A DNA stretch of 64,000 nt from Stutzerimonas nosocomialis (lineage in GTDB: Bacteria > Pseudomonadota > Gammaproteobacteria > Pseudomonadales > Pseudomonadaceae): assembly GCF_005876855.1 (NCBI RefSeq), contig NZ_QLAE01000014.1, forward strand, positions 1-64,000, read 5' to 3'. This document shows, piece after piece, positions 1-9,214 of the stretch. Each line of letters begins with the position of its first letter. The stretch's first letter is position 1. The notes below the pieces were generated by a model. It was given only the letters and a program-made list of their open reading frames with translations, was not told the origin of the DNA and searched no databases. Position numbers and translations under genes: made by a program.

Positions 1-347
1 TTTGGCGCGACGGGCAGACGCTTAGCTCGGGCCCAGTCGCTCGAGTTCTTTTGGTTTCTGCAGGCGGCAGGTTCGTGCGCGGTATGGGGCCGTTCCGTGT
101 AGCCAATTTATGTTAATCGGCGCCGGTAGGTGCGAATGCGCCTAGCGCGGTGTAGCGAGGGAGGTGCGAGGCTAATCCGTTAAAGCGCTCCGAACTTGCC
201 CGCCGACAGGGCGTACCAGGATCGCGGCTGCGCCTGGCAGGCCATAAGCCAAATGGCTTTCCGCCGAGTGAATACGCGCAAGGCACCTGCAACCGCTCCA
301 TGGCTAAACACGGCGCACTGCAAGAGGCGCAACCGAGCCGAAGCGAA
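1..347. other. No recognisable gene before queD
   Basis: I see no convincing gene in this stretch. Short open frames on both strands have poor composition and no family resemblance, and no tRNA or clear terminator is visible. A gene lying mainly left of the window cannot be excluded. Confidence 0.5.
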
Positions 348-704
348 TCAATCGCCGCGGTATTCGCAGCCGCTGGTACAGGTTTCGTGAATGCGTATAC
401 GCGACAGTTCCGGTAGCTCGGGCTTGAGCTTGACCCAGATCCAGCGCGCCAGGTTTTCACTGGTGGGGTTTTCGAGGCCCGGCAAGTCATTCAGATAGTT
501 GTGGTCGAGCTGCTCGTAAAGTGGCTTGAAGATCGCCTTCAGTTCACCGAAATCACGTATCCAGCCGGTCTTGGGATCGACCTCGCCTTTTATATAGAGG
601 GCGACGCGGAACGAATGCCCATGCAGCCGCCCACACTTGTGCCCCTCCGGTACATGGGGAAGGCGGTGGGCCGATTCGAAAGTGAATTCCTTGAAAATTT
701 CCAC
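348..704 (-). CDS. queD: 6-carboxy-5,6,7,8-tetrahydropterin synthase QueD
   Basis: QueD converts 7,8-dihydroneopterin triphosphate to 6-carboxytetrahydropterin, the second step of queuosine and 7-deazaguanine synthesis. The 118-residue protein has the family zinc ligands His13, His28 and His30 (SAHRLP and LHGH motifs) and the catalytic Cys24. The open frame extends upstream to 860, but homology begins at the GTG codon at 704 ([13 protein letters not shown]), which has an AGAGAA ribosome site; the 52 residues before it look unlike the family. It is divergent from the antiporter gene at 911. Family assignment is secure; the GTG start is inferred. Confidence 0.9.
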   Translation of the reverse strand: MEIFKEFTFESAHRLPHVPEGHKCGRLHGHSFRVALYIKGEVDPKTGWIRDFGELKAIFKPLYEQLDHNYLNDLPGLENPTSENLARWIWVKLKPELPELSRIRIHETCTSGCEYRGD

Positions 705-839
705 GCGAGTTCTCTGATTGCCTTGCCAAAGGCGCATGGTACCGCACCTCCACATGCGGGCGTGGCGATCAGCTGCGAGGTTACTCATGCGTACGTCCGT
801 TCGATTCCGAACAATACGGATCGCCACGCTGCGAATGTT

Positions 840-868
840 TTGACAGCAGAGGATGTGCAACGCAGACT
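840..868 (+). promoter_or_regulatory. Candidate sigma-70 promoter for the antiporter gene
   Basis: A perfect TTGACA -35 (840-845) is followed after 17 bp by CAGACT (863-868), a weak -10. It lies 43 bp before the ATG at 911. Only the -35 is a strong match. Confidence 0.35.
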
Positions 869-910
869 ACCGCCCTTTTTTCAGGCGTTGCCACTGCTGA
901 TGGGGGAGAA

Positions 911-2233
911 ATGAATTCTGTAATAGCCGCGGTGGGGGTCATGCTGATCCTCAGTTTGATACGCGTTCACGTGGTGGTCGCCTTGATCGTTGGCGCACTG
1001 GTGGGCGGTCTGCTTGGCGGGTTGGGCATCCATGGCAGTCTCGAAGCCTTCAACAAGGGGCTTGGCGGTGGCGCGACGGTTGCGTTGTCCTATGCGTTGC
1101 TGGGCGCCTTTGCCGTTGCCATCGCGAAATCCGGATTGGCTCATGCGCTGGCCGATCGGGTGTTGAAGCTGGTCGGGGACAAGAGCGCCACCACCGGTAG
1201 CAGCGGCGTGAAATGGGCGCTGATCGGGTTGCTTCTCGCCGTGGCGGTGTCTTCGCAGAACATCCTGCCCATCCATATCGCGTTCATTCCGCTGCTGGTT
1301 CCGCCGCTGTTGTACGTACTGGCCAAGCTTCGGCTCGATCGCCGCCTGATCGCCTGTGTGATCACCTTCGGCCTGATCACCCCCTACATGTTCCTGCCCG
1401 TCGGCTTCGGTGCGATTTTCCTGAAGGAAATTCTGCTCGCGAACATCACGTCGGCCGGTCTGGACGTTTCCGATGTCAGCGTTACCCACGCCATGTTCAT
1501 TCCCGCGCTGGGCATGGTGTTCGGCCTGCTGGTGGCGATCCTGATCAGCTACCGCAAGCCTCGCGATTACGATCTCGATCGGATCGACCAAGGTGGCCGT
1601 CAATCGACCTCGTTCAGCCCCTGGAGCCTGCTGATGGCCCTGGTTGCGGTGGCCGCGGCATTCATCATTCAGCTGTGGCTGGATTCGATGATCATCGGTG
1701 CGCTGGCCGGCTTTGTGATCTTCTCCGTCTCCGGAGTGGTGCGCTGGAAGGAAGCCGATGACCTGTTCACCGAAGGCATGAAGATGATGGCGATGATCGG
1801 CTTCATCATGATCGCCGCCGCAGGTTTTGCCGAGGTGATGAAAGCCACCGGCGACATCAAGAACTTGGTGGATGCGTCCGCCGCCTGGATCGGCAACAGC
1901 AAGGCGGTCGCCGCGCTGCTGATGCTGCTGGTCGGCCTGCTGGTGACCATGGGTATCGGCTCGTCCTTTTCGACCGTACCGATCATCGCGGCAATCTTCG
2001 TCCCGCTCGGGATGCAGCTCGGTTTCAGCCCCCTGGCGATCGTCAGCATCATCGGCACCGCCGGCGCGCTCGGCGATGCGGGTTCGCCGGCATCCGACTC
2101 GACGCTCGGCCCGACCTCCGGCCTCAACGTCGACGGCCAGCACAGCCATATCTGGGATACGGTGGTGCCGTCGTTCCTGCACTACAACCTGCCGCTGATC
2201 GCGTTCGGCTGGTTCGCTGCGATGACGTTGTAG
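911..2233 (+). CDS. YuiF-like Na+/H+ antiporter-family membrane protein
   Basis: A 440-residue, very hydrophobic inner-membrane protein with about eleven to twelve predicted spans. The organisation resembles the ion-transporter superfamily that includes YuiF/NhaC-like Na+/H+ antiporters and GntP permeases: two similar halves, a re-entrant-looking stretch SSQNILPIH near residue 115, and a conserved C-terminal segment with [19 protein letters not shown]. The cation and direction cannot be read from sequence. The start has a strong GGGGAGAA site 2 bases upstream of ATG. A rho-independent terminator follows, so it is probably transcribed alone. Confidence 0.7.
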   Translation: MNSVIAAVGVMLILSLIRVHVVVALIVGALVGGLLGGLGIHGSLEAFNKGLGGGATVALSYALLGAFAVAIAKSGLAHALADRVLKLVGDKSATTGSSGVKWALIGLLLAVAVSSQNILPIHIAFIPLLVPPLLYVLAKLRLDRRLIACVITFGLITPYMFLPVGFGAIFLKEILLANITSAGLDVSDVSVTHAMFIPALGMVFGLLVAILISYRKPRDYDLDRIDQGGRQSTSFSPWSLLMALVAVAAAFIIQLWLDSMIIGALAGFVIFSVSGVVRWKEADDLFTEGMKMMAMIGFIMIAAAGFAEVMKATGDIKNLVDASAAWIGNSKAVAALLMLLVGLLVTMGIGSSFSTVPIIAAIFVPLGMQLGFSPLAIVSIIGTAGALGDAGSPASDSTLGPTSGLNVDGQHSHIWDTVVPSFLHYNLPLIAFGWFAAMTL

Positions 2234-2253
2234 TCGCGCATCAAGTTCTACAG

Positions 2254-2287
2254 CGGGATGCCGTCAAGCGGCATCCCGTTTTTTTTT
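2254..2287 (+). terminator. Rho-independent terminator after the antiporter gene
   Basis: A 10-bp GC-rich stem (2254-2263 with 2269-2278) and a five-base loop are followed by nine T residues. Confidence 0.9.
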
Positions 2288-2413
2288 GCCTTCTGCATCG
2301 TGCCCGCTTCGTATCCGGCAGGAAAGCCTGTCGGGTGTTCCTTTGTTGCAGATCCACAGCACTCACAGAGCCGCGCGTTGACTAACTGGAACAACGGTCC
2401 AGATGGTTGCGCA

Positions 2414-3475
2414 ATGTTCAATCCAACCCTCGAGTACAAGGTTTTCCTTACCCTGCTGGTCGTGGTGTCCGTGGCGTTCGGCTGGATTCTGCTGCCTTTC
2501 TACGGCGCGGTGTTCTGGGCCGTGATCCTGGCCATCATCTTTGCCCCTTTGCAGCGCTGGCTGTACAAGCGGCTGCACAATCGCCGGAACCTGTCGGCCC
2601 TGATCACGCTACTGGTCTGTCTGGTCGTTGCGGTCCTGCCGGTGATCTTCATCACCGGTCTGCTGGTCCAGGAGGGCGCATCGCTCTACCGCAGGATTCA
2701 GAGCGGGGATCTGGACATAGGAGGCTATGTCACTTACGCCAGGGAAATGCTTCCCACCCCGCTGCAGAACCAGCTGGATCGGTTCGGGCTGGGGGGGGAT
2801 ATGGAAAGCCTGCGTGCCCGGCTGGCCAGCGGAGCGCTCGAGGGTAGCCAGTACCTGGCGACGAAGGCGTTCAGTTTCGGTCAGGGCACCTTCCAGTTCT
2901 TCGTCAGCTTTTTCGTGATGATCTATCTGCTGTTCTTCCTGATCAGGGACGGCAAAGAGCTCGTGGCCCGGATTCGCAAGGCGATTCCGTTGAGCGAAAC
3001 GCAAAAGCGTCGCCTGTTCAGCAAGTTCACCCGGGTCGTGCGGGCGACCGTCAAGGGCAATATCGTGGTGGCCGTGACCCAGGGGGTTCTAGGCGGAATC
3101 ATATTCGCGGTGCTGGGCATACCCAGTGCATCGCTCTGGGGCGTATTGATGGCCTTGCTGTCGTTGCTGCCCGCGGTGGGGGCCGGGCTGATCTGGACGC
3201 CCGTGGCCATCTACTTCCTGATGAGCGGGGCGGTCTGGCAGGGCATCATCCTGACGTTGTACGGCGTGCTGGTCATCGGGTTGGTCGACAATATCCTGCG
3301 CCCGATCCTGGTGGGCAAGGACACCAAGATGCCCGATTACGTGGTGCTGATCTCGACCCTCGGCGGCCTGGCGCTGTTCGGTCTGAATGGTTTCGTCATC
3401 GGGCCTTTGATCGCCGCCTTGTTCATTTCGACCTGGGGTCTGTTCACAGGGCCTCAAGAAGAGCTGCCTCAATAA
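2414..3475 (+). CDS. AI-2E transporter family (PerM-like) membrane protein
   Basis: A 353-residue inner-membrane protein of the AI-2E exporter/PerM family (formerly UPF0118). Members include TqsA and assorted putative permeases or antiporters, and most Pseudomonas copies have no proven substrate. Visible features are two N-terminal membrane spans, a polar central domain (about residues 60-150), then closely spaced spans with the family signature region near LLSLLPAVGAGLIWTP and a C-terminal GFVIGPLIAALF. The frame is open from 2258, but that leader spans the previous terminator, so I chose ATG 2414 (MFNPTLEYK). It converges on phoX. Confidence 0.8.
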   Translation: MFNPTLEYKVFLTLLVVVSVAFGWILLPFYGAVFWAVILAIIFAPLQRWLYKRLHNRRNLSALITLLVCLVVAVLPVIFITGLLVQEGASLYRRIQSGDLDIGGYVTYAREMLPTPLQNQLDRFGLGGDMESLRARLASGALEGSQYLATKAFSFGQGTFQFFVSFFVMIYLLFFLIRDGKELVARIRKAIPLSETQKRRLFSKFTRVVRATVKGNIVVAVTQGVLGGIIFAVLGIPSASLWGVLMALLSLLPAVGAGLIWTPVAIYFLMSGAVWQGIILTLYGVLVIGLVDNILRPILVGKDTKMPDYVVLISTLGGLALFGLNGFVIGPLIAALFISTWGLFTGPQEELPQ

Positions 3476-3477
3476 AA

Positions 3478-3506
3478 AAGAAGCCCGGCATTTGCCGGGC
3501 TTCTTT
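3478..3506. terminator. Bidirectional terminator between perM-like gene and phoX
   Basis: A 13-bp inverted repeat (3478-3490 and 3493-3505) centred on a GC core. It has an A-rich left flank (3471-3479), which gives a U tract for minus-strand transcripts, and T residues in the right arm for plus-strand transcripts. Confidence 0.85.
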
Positions 3507-3516
3507 CAAGATCTCG

Positions 3517-5514
3517 TCACATCAGACGTCGCCCGTCGTCGCGGGTGACGATCACCGTTGCCGAGCGCGGACGGCGGCCCGGGCCGTCGGGCCAGATGCT
3601 GGTGAAGTCGGTCGGCGTCGAGCCTTCGCCCGGATGCTGGATGTTGACGAACAGCGTACGGAAGTCCGGCGTCGCGGTGATGCCGGTGACCTCGCACCCG
3701 TAGGGGCCGACCAGGAAGCGCTTGACCTCGCCGGTCTTGGGGTCCGACACCAGCATCTGGTTGTTGCCGAACGGTCCCGCGGTTTGCTGGCTTCCGCTCA
3801 TGTCGGTCTGAATCCAGAGCCGACCTTCGTCGTCGAACCACAGGCCGTCCGGGCTCGCGAGGATGTTGGTCTGATCCAGCGGCTTGCCCGTCGGATCGAG
3901 ACTGTCGCTTTCCGGGCCTGCGAGCAGGTAGAGATCCCAGGTGAAGCGCGTGCCGGCGAAATCGCTGCTCGCCTCACGCCAGCGGATGATGTGCCCGTAG
4001 GGGTTCGGCGCGCGCGGGTTGGGCGCATCGGCCTCGCGACGCGAACCGTTGTTGGTCAGGGTGAAATACACGTCGCCATTGTCTGGATTCACCGCACCCC
4101 ACTCGGGGCGGTCCATCTTGGTGGCGCCCACGATATCGGCGGCCAGGCGGGTGTTGATCAGCACCTCGCCCTGGTCGGCGAAGGTGACCCCAGCTGCTAC
4201 GCAGGCGCGCTGGAAGTTCGCGTCGTTGATGTCCAGCGCCAGCCAGTCACCGCTGCCGTCCGGGTTGTAGCGGGCGACGTAGAGGGTGCCGTCATCGAGC
4301 AGGCGGCCGTCGCTGCGCTGCGGACGATACTGGTCGCGGCTGACGTACTTGTAGATGTACTCGTTCTGCGAGTCGTCGCCCGAATAGCAGACGACCGGGC
4401 GTCCGGCCCTGACCGGTGCGAACACCAGGCCTTCGTGGGCGAAACGGCCCAGCGCGGTGTGCTTGACCGGCACCGCATCGGGATCGAAGGGATCGATCTC
4501 GACGATCCAACCGAAGGTATTCGGCTCGTTACGGTAATCGCCGGTGGCGTCGCGGGCGGTACGGGTGCAGTTGAAACGCTGGAACTCGTCACCCGGCACG
4601 GTTTCCCAGCCGTAGCGTCCGGAGCGGCCGATGCCGTAACGCGAGAGTTCGCGCGGCAGCGTTTCGTCGGTGCTGGCGAAGTAGCCTGCCCAATTCTCTT
4701 CGCAGGTCAGGTAGGTCGCCCAGGGCGTGAAACCGTTGGCGCAGTTGTTCAGCGTGCCGCGGGTCGAGGTGCCGCTCGGGCTGTAGCGCGTTCTCATCAG
4801 TGCATGGCCACGGGCGGGACCGGCGATGTGCATCGGCGTTGCGCCTGTGATGCGGCGGTTGCGCGCAGTGGGCATCACGTCCCAGTCGCCCCGTGGTCCG
4901 CGGCGAATTTCCACGACCGAAACACCGTGGGCGTTGATTTCCTTGCGGACTTCATCGACGTTCACCCGGCGACCGTTGACCACGGTGGGGCCGTTCGGGT
5001 GCAGCAGCGGTGCATCGATGTACTCGTGGTTCAGGCAGAGCATGCCATGGTCGCTCTGGCGACCGATGCCGTTCTTCGAGTCCATCGGGAAGAAGTGCAT
5101 GCCATCGTGATGCATGCCGGTCTGCTGGGCCTGGTCCTGAGCGCTGTTGCCGGCATTATCGAGAAAGGCCGGGTAGCTGCCGCAGATGGGGGTGCCCCAT
5201 GGAATGAAGGCTCTGGCGGTATAACCGGCAGGGACCGTGATGGTGTCGGCGCGGGTGACCATGACCGGCTCGAAGGGCAGGCGGGTGCGCAGTTTGAAGG
5301 GCGGGGTGTTCGCGGCTTTCGCCAGGGCCTCGGCGGCCGAAGCGGCGCCGGGCATGGTGACGCCGAGAAACGCCAGCGCGCCGAGCGTGGCGCCTCCTGT
5401 CAGGACCTTGCGCCGGCCCAGGGCGATGACTTCGTTGATGTGCGGGTTGGTCGAGTGATTGCTGGGCAACTCATCGCCATTGCCGAACAGGGCGTTCTCT
5501 TTTTCTATAGTCAC
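3517..5514 (-). CDS. phoX: PhoX-family phosphatase, Tat-exported
   Basis: A 665-residue DUF839/PhoX alkaline phosphatase, a calcium/iron-dependent phosphomonoesterase that releases phosphate from organic esters outside the cytoplasm. A twin-arginine signal is visible (RRKVL at residues 34-38, then a hydrophobic segment and an ASA cleavage region), so it should leave the cell folded with its metals. Family landmarks include the CEENW stretch, repeated beta-propeller strands and the C-terminal NIQHPGEGS motif. It is flanked by terminators and appears monocistronic. A candidate Pho box lies just upstream, consistent with induction by phosphate starvation. Confidence 0.9.
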   Translation of the reverse strand: MTIEKENALFGNGDELPSNHSTNPHINEVIALGRRKVLTGGATLGALAFLGVTMPGAASAAEALAKAANTPPFKLRTRLPFEPVMVTRADTITVPAGYTARAFIPWGTPICGSYPAFLDNAGNSAQDQAQQTGMHHDGMHFFPMDSKNGIGRQSDHGMLCLNHEYIDAPLLHPNGPTVVNGRRVNVDEVRKEINAHGVSVVEIRRGPRGDWDVMPTARNRRITGATPMHIAGPARGHALMRTRYSPSGTSTRGTLNNCANGFTPWATYLTCEENWAGYFASTDETLPRELSRYGIGRSGRYGWETVPGDEFQRFNCTRTARDATGDYRNEPNTFGWIVEIDPFDPDAVPVKHTALGRFAHEGLVFAPVRAGRPVVCYSGDDSQNEYIYKYVSRDQYRPQRSDGRLLDDGTLYVARYNPDGSGDWLALDINDANFQRACVAAGVTFADQGEVLINTRLAADIVGATKMDRPEWGAVNPDNGDVYFTLTNNGSRREADAPNPRAPNPYGHIIRWREASSDFAGTRFTWDLYLLAGPESDSLDPTGKPLDQTNILASPDGLWFDDEGRLWIQTDMSGSQQTAGPFGNNQMLVSDPKTGEVKRFLVGPYGCEVTGITATPDFRTLFVNIQHPGEGSTPTDFTSIWPDGPGRRPRSATVIVTRDDGRRLM

Positions 5515-5568
5515 GACGCAGCTCCATGAAGGGGATAATCAACGGAGTCTTGACGCTAGTGTGCCTGT

Positions 5569-5586
5569 GCGACAAAACCATGACAC
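5569..5586 (-). promoter_or_regulatory. Candidate Pho box upstream of phoX
   Basis: Read on the minus strand this is GTGTCAT-GGTT-TTGTCGC, two degenerate CTGTCAT-like repeats in exact 11-bp phase, as PhoB sites require. It is 55-72 bp before the phoX ATG. The second repeat is imperfect, so this is a candidate only. Confidence 0.45.
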
Positions 5587-5633
5587 TGTCCGCTTCGCTC
5601 GACGAGCTGCATTCTGGATGTGCGCCCGAACGA

Positions 5634-5660
5634 AAAAGCCCCGGCATTGCCGGGGCTTTT
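5634..5660 (-). terminator. Rho-independent terminator of aceA
   Basis: A 12-bp stem (5634-5645 and 5649-5660) with a 3-base loop. On the minus strand it runs into five U residues, 17 bp beyond the aceA stop. Confidence 0.9.
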
Positions 5661-5676
5661 CGGTTTCAGGAGGCGC

Positions 5677-7272
5677 TTAGTGGAACTGGTTCATGGTGTT
5701 GTCTTTGCCGCTGGCCTTGAGCGCTGCCTCGCCGGCGAAGTACTCCTTGTGGTTGTCGCCAATGTCCGAGCCGGCCATGTTCTGATGCTTGACGCAGGCG
5801 ATGCCCTGGCGCAGTTCCTGACGCTGTACGCCCTTGACGTAGGCCAGCATGCCCTCGTCAGCGAAGTAACCCTTGGCCAGGTTGTCGGTGGACAGCGCGG
5901 CGGTGTGGTAGGTCGGCAGGGTGATCAGGTGGTGGAAGATGCCGGCGTGAGCCGAGCCGTCGCGCTGGAAGGTGCGGATCTTCTCGTCGGCGACCTGAGC
6001 CAGTTCGGTATCGTCGTACTCCACGCTCATCAGCTTGGCGCGGTCGTAGGCGGACACATCCTTGCCTTCGGCCACGAAGGCGTCGAACACCTGCTGGCGG
6101 AAGTTCAGGGTCCAGTTGAAGGACGGGCTGTTGTTGTAGACCAGCTTGGCGTTGGGGATGACTTCGCGGATGCGGTCGACCATGGCCTTGATCTGGCCGA
6201 CGTGCGGCTTCTCGGTCTCGATCCACAGCAGGTCCGCGCCGTTCTGCAGGGAAGTGATGCAGTCCAGTACGCAACGGTCTTCACCAGTGCCTTTGCGGAA
6301 TTGGAAGAGGTTGCTCGGCAGGCGCTTGGGACGCAGCAACTTGCCTTCACGCTTGATCACCACGTCGCCGTTGCCAAGCTCGGCTTCGGAGATTTCCTCG
6401 CAATCGAGGAAGGAGTTGTACAGGTCGCCCAGATCCCCGGGCTGGTTGGTGACGGCGATCTGCTTGGTCAGGCCGGCGCCAAGGGAGTCGGTACGGGCGA
6501 CGATCACACCGTCGTCCACGCCCAGTTCGAGGAAGGCGTAGCGCACGGCGTTGATCTTGGCGAGGAAGTCGGCGTGCGGCACGGTGACCTTGCCATCCTG
6601 GTGGCCGCACTGCTTCTCGTCGGAGACCTGGTTTTCGATCTGAATGCAGCAGGCGCCGGCTTCGATCATTTTCTTGGCCAGCAGGTAGGTGGCCTCCGGG
6701 TTGCCGAAGCCAGCGTCGATGTCGGCGATGATCGGCACCACGTGGGTTTCGAAGTTGTCGATCTGCGACTGGATTTCGCTGGCCTTGGCCTGGTCATCGG
6801 CGGCGCGGGCGGCGTCCAGCGCGGTGAACAGCAGGTCCAGTTCACGGGCATCGGCCTGGCGCAGGAAGGTGTAGAGCTCTTCGATCAGGCCGGAAACGGC
6901 CGTCTTCTCGTGCATCGACTGGTCGGGCAGGGGGCCGAAATCGGAACGCAGGGCGGCGACCATCCAGCCGGAGAGGTAGAGGTAGCGCTTGTTGGTGGTT
7001 TTCAGGTGCTTCTTGATAGAGATCAGCTTCTGCTGACCGATGAAGCCATGCCAGCAACCGAGCGACTGGGTGTAGAGCGACGAATCCGCATCGTACTCGG
7101 CCATGTCCTTGCGCATGATGGCGGCGGTGTACTTGGCGATGTCGAGGCCGGTCTTGAAGCGGTTCTGGGCCCGCATGCGAGCGACGGATTCCGGGTTGAT
7201 AGCGCTCCAGCTATTGCCAGCTTTTTCTTTCAGAGCGGCAACGGTCTTGATGTCGTTTTGATAAGCGGACAT
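5677..7272 (-). CDS. aceA: Isocitrate lyase AceA, long type
   Basis: Cleaves isocitrate to glyoxylate and succinate, the first step of the glyoxylate shunt that allows growth on acetate and fatty acids. The 531-residue length is that of the long isocitrate lyase subtype common in Pseudomonas. The active-site loop KQCGH (Lys220, Cys222, His224) is present, as are the metal-binding DIDAGFGN region near residue 185 and C-terminal SPSFNW. ATG 7272 has an AAGGA site 8 bases upstream. It competes for isocitrate with the two dehydrogenases encoded 7-10 kb away. The upstream region suggests an unusually long leader with its own promoter and operator. Confidence 0.97.
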   Translation of the reverse strand: MSAYQNDIKTVAALKEKAGNSWSAINPESVARMRAQNRFKTGLDIAKYTAAIMRKDMAEYDADSSLYTQSLGCWHGFIGQQKLISIKKHLKTTNKRYLYLSGWMVAALRSDFGPLPDQSMHEKTAVSGLIEELYTFLRQADARELDLLFTALDAARAADDQAKASEIQSQIDNFETHVVPIIADIDAGFGNPEATYLLAKKMIEAGACCIQIENQVSDEKQCGHQDGKVTVPHADFLAKINAVRYAFLELGVDDGVIVARTDSLGAGLTKQIAVTNQPGDLGDLYNSFLDCEEISEAELGNGDVVIKREGKLLRPKRLPSNLFQFRKGTGEDRCVLDCITSLQNGADLLWIETEKPHVGQIKAMVDRIREVIPNAKLVYNNSPSFNWTLNFRQQVFDAFVAEGKDVSAYDRAKLMSVEYDDTELAQVADEKIRTFQRDGSAHAGIFHHLITLPTYHTAALSTDNLAKGYFADEGMLAYVKGVQRQELRQGIACVKHQNMAGSDIGDNHKEYFAGEAALKASGKDNTMNQFH

Positions 7273-7683
7273 GGGTCAATCCTTCAAAAGTTTAGGTTGT
7301 TAGAGCACCGACTTTTCCCACTGGAACCTGCGTGCTAACGCTGATGGAGATGGCACACAAGGCAGAGCGTCGAAATATCGACCGGGACGAGGATTGAAAC
7401 CGAAGGAGGGGTTCGCCGAAGACGACTACCTGGGGACTCAGCGGCTGACGATGGATTCGTCGGAGCGCTTACCGGTTCGTGGATACCGTTGGGCGGCTCG
7501 CTCGCTGTCGTGACTGTCATCAGGCTGTACGCAAATCGCTTCCCCGTCCCTCAGGACGACTCGTTCCAGTCGCAACCTCGTCAGTCCGCCTTGTGGGCGA
7601 TGCAGTCACGGAACGGCTCGGCTGGTTGGCTGGAGCGCGCTCCGGAGGCCTTTTCAGGTCCTCTGGTTAGCGGGAGCGAGGCC
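7273..7683 (-). other. Probable long untranslated leader of aceA
   Basis: About 400 bases between the proposed aceA promoter and the start codon hold no convincing gene. The only open frames are short and lack ribosome sites. If the promoter at 7684-7712 is real, this is a long 5' leader that could carry post-transcriptional control. No known riboswitch was recognised. Confidence 0.4.
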
Positions 7684-7712
7684 ATCATGCGCTGGGGGAA
7701 AGCGCTCGTCAA
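7684..7712 (-). promoter_or_regulatory. Candidate sigma-70 promoter for aceA
   Basis: On the minus strand: TTGACG (7712-7707), a 17-bp spacer, then CATGAT (7689-7684). Spacing is ideal, with 5/6 and 4/6 matches. Confidence 0.5.
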
Positions 7713-7718
7713 ACGTTT

Positions 7719-7744
7719 TGTAGTGTATTTTTTCAGGCACTACA
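7719..7744. promoter_or_regulatory. Inverted-repeat operator upstream of aceA promoter
   Basis: TGTAGTG (7719-7725) and CACTACA (7738-7744) form a perfect 7-bp inverted repeat with a 12-bp AT-rich spacer, 7 bp upstream of the proposed -35. TGTAGT/ACTACA half-sites recall, from memory, those reported for the Pseudomonas regulator RccR, which controls glyoxylate-shunt genes. The match in spacing was not verified. Confidence 0.5.
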
Positions 7745-7774
7745 TTTTTGGAGGGGCTTTGAAAAAATGACTGT

Positions 7775-8581
7775 TCAGTCGAGAACATCCACCTTCAGGC
7801 GCAGCGAAAGGTCCTGCTGACCCTGGGTGGAATGGCGGCGCAGGGTGCCGTTCTGGGTGCTGCTCTGGCTTTCCGAAACGCCGCCGAGCGTCATCCATTC
7901 GCCGACACGCCCGCTGATCCGGGTTTCGGTCGTCTGCACGTCGATCACGCCTGGCTGATGCTGGTTCAGCCGGTCGCGGTTGTTGCTGATGGTGACCTGC
8001 ACCCGCTCGCCCGACAGGGTGGCGGTGGCGTAGAAGCCGCGCATCACGTTGCGGTACTGGGTGTTCTGGTAGACCTGGCCGTAGCCATCCGTGCCGGTTG
8101 TGGTGAGCGGGACGCTCTGGCCGACCTGGATCAGCGCGGGATAGCCTTCGGTGGCCTGCACCTGCTGCACGCCGGCGTCACGGGTCTGGGTGCTGTGGCG
8201 AATGATGCGCACCTGGTCGCGGCCACGAACCTCGCCGCGGCCCGCCTCGATTTCGACATTGCCGGCACTGATCGAGCCATCGACGCCGTAACCACGCGCG
8301 CTGAGGTTGCCCGAATCCTGGGTGTCGACGCTGATCAGCAGACGCTTGGGGGCGCTATCGAGCTGGGAGAGCACCGTGCGCAGCTCGGCGATGACGGCAT
8401 CGGGTGCGTTGACGATCAGCTGATTGCCGTAGGCGCTGACCCGGCCCTGGTCGCCGACCACGGACTGGGCGATCGGGATGACGTCTTCTGCCATCCGGAA
8501 ATCGAGGGTGATCACTTCGGTGGCTGCCTGCAGGGGGAGGCTGACAGCGATCATCAGCGCAGTAAGGAGATGGCGCTTCAT
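7775..8581 (-). CDS. Exported secretin N-domain-like protein
   Basis: A 268-residue protein with an N-terminal Sec signal (about 1-19, cleaving near LQAA). Residues 23-85 resemble the N-domain fold of secretins (LDFRMAEDVIPIAQSVVGDQGRVSAYGNQLIV), including the asparagine-rich loop region of N1 domains. No secretin pore domain follows, so it is not an outer-membrane channel; the remainder is a beta-rich region. It corresponds in position to P. aeruginosa PA2633 (from memory). The start overlaps the preceding gene by 4 bp (ATGA), so the two are translationally coupled. Function is unknown; a periplasmic or envelope role is inferred. Confidence 0.7.
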   Translation of the reverse strand: MKRHLLTALMIAVSLPLQAATEVITLDFRMAEDVIPIAQSVVGDQGRVSAYGNQLIVNAPDAVIAELRTVLSQLDSAPKRLLISVDTQDSGNLSARGYGVDGSISAGNVEIEAGRGEVRGRDQVRIIRHSTQTRDAGVQQVQATEGYPALIQVGQSVPLTTTGTDGYGQVYQNTQYRNVMRGFYATATLSGERVQVTISNNRDRLNQHQPGVIDVQTTETRISGRVGEWMTLGGVSESQSSTQNGTLRRHSTQGQQDLSLRLKVDVLD

Positions 8582-9207
8582 AGCAGAAAGCTCCGCAGGT
8601 CGGGATCCGAGAGGCTGCTGTCCCAGGCGCGATCGAACTCCGCCTGGCGCAGGCGAACCCTGCCGGGGTCCCGGTAAAGGGCGTAACCGCCGTAGCTGTC
8701 GAGCTCCGGGCGCAGGATCAAGCCACTGGTATCGGCAAGCAGGAAGGCGGGGTCGCTGGCCGGGTAGTCCGGGTTGATCTTGCGGATGTGCAGGTTGCTG
8801 GTCAGCCGACGGGCCAGATTGAGGAGGCGATGTCCTTCCTTCACGGCTCGGCTGGAGTCACCAACCAGGATGCGCAAGCGATTGCGCGGATGGGCCAGCA
8901 GGAATTGGCTGCAAGCCTGCTGGATGCTGCTGTGGTGATACAGCCAGGGCTCGAGGTCGGGGGTATACAGGCAGAGGCTGCGGCGCGCCTGTTGCAGCAT
9001 CGCCAAGGCGTGGGGGCGAATCTGTTCGGGCAGGGTGAAGCGCTGCAGCGCCTCGGTCGTGCCGAGCACGAACGGCGCGGGCTCCCAGCGCTCCGGTTCG
9101 GGTACGTCGGGGGCGGGGTTGTTGATGGCGAAGCGTCCCGGAGACTCGAACTCGATGGCGGGCAGCTCATCGAGCGGCTCCGTGTCTTCCGGGACGTACT
9201 CGCTCAT
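8578..9207 (-). CDS. Conserved protein, phospholipase D-like fold
   Basis: A 209-residue cytoplasmic protein without signal or membrane segment. The acidic N terminus (about 1-50) is followed by a region resembling the PLD-like/DUF7931 proteins of pseudomonads (ARRSLCLYTPDLEPWLY, then LRILVGDSSRAVKEGHRLLNLARRL). I do not see an intact HxK(x)4D catalytic motif, so enzymatic activity is doubtful. It sits between a GNAT gene and the secretin-like gene, overlapping the latter, in the order seen around PA2632 in P. aeruginosa. The role is not known. Confidence 0.65.
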   Translation of the reverse strand: MSEYVPEDTEPLDELPAIEFESPGRFAINNPAPDVPEPERWEPAPFVLGTTEALQRFTLPEQIRPHALAMLQQARRSLCLYTPDLEPWLYHHSSIQQACSQFLLAHPRNRLRILVGDSSRAVKEGHRLLNLARRLTSNLHIRKINPDYPASDPAFLLADTSGLILRPELDSYGGYALYRDPGRVRLRQAEFDRAWDSSLSDPDLRSFLL

Positions 9208-9214
9208 GCTGCCC

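Noticed and set aside
881-2182. Long minus-strand open frame (433 codons) opposite the antiporter gene
   Set aside because: It is the antisense shadow of a GC-rich membrane protein gene, rich in His/Gln/Arg with no family resemblance or ribosome site. Similar shadows opposite aceA, clpA, ftsK, idh, uvrC and phoX were rejected for the same reason.
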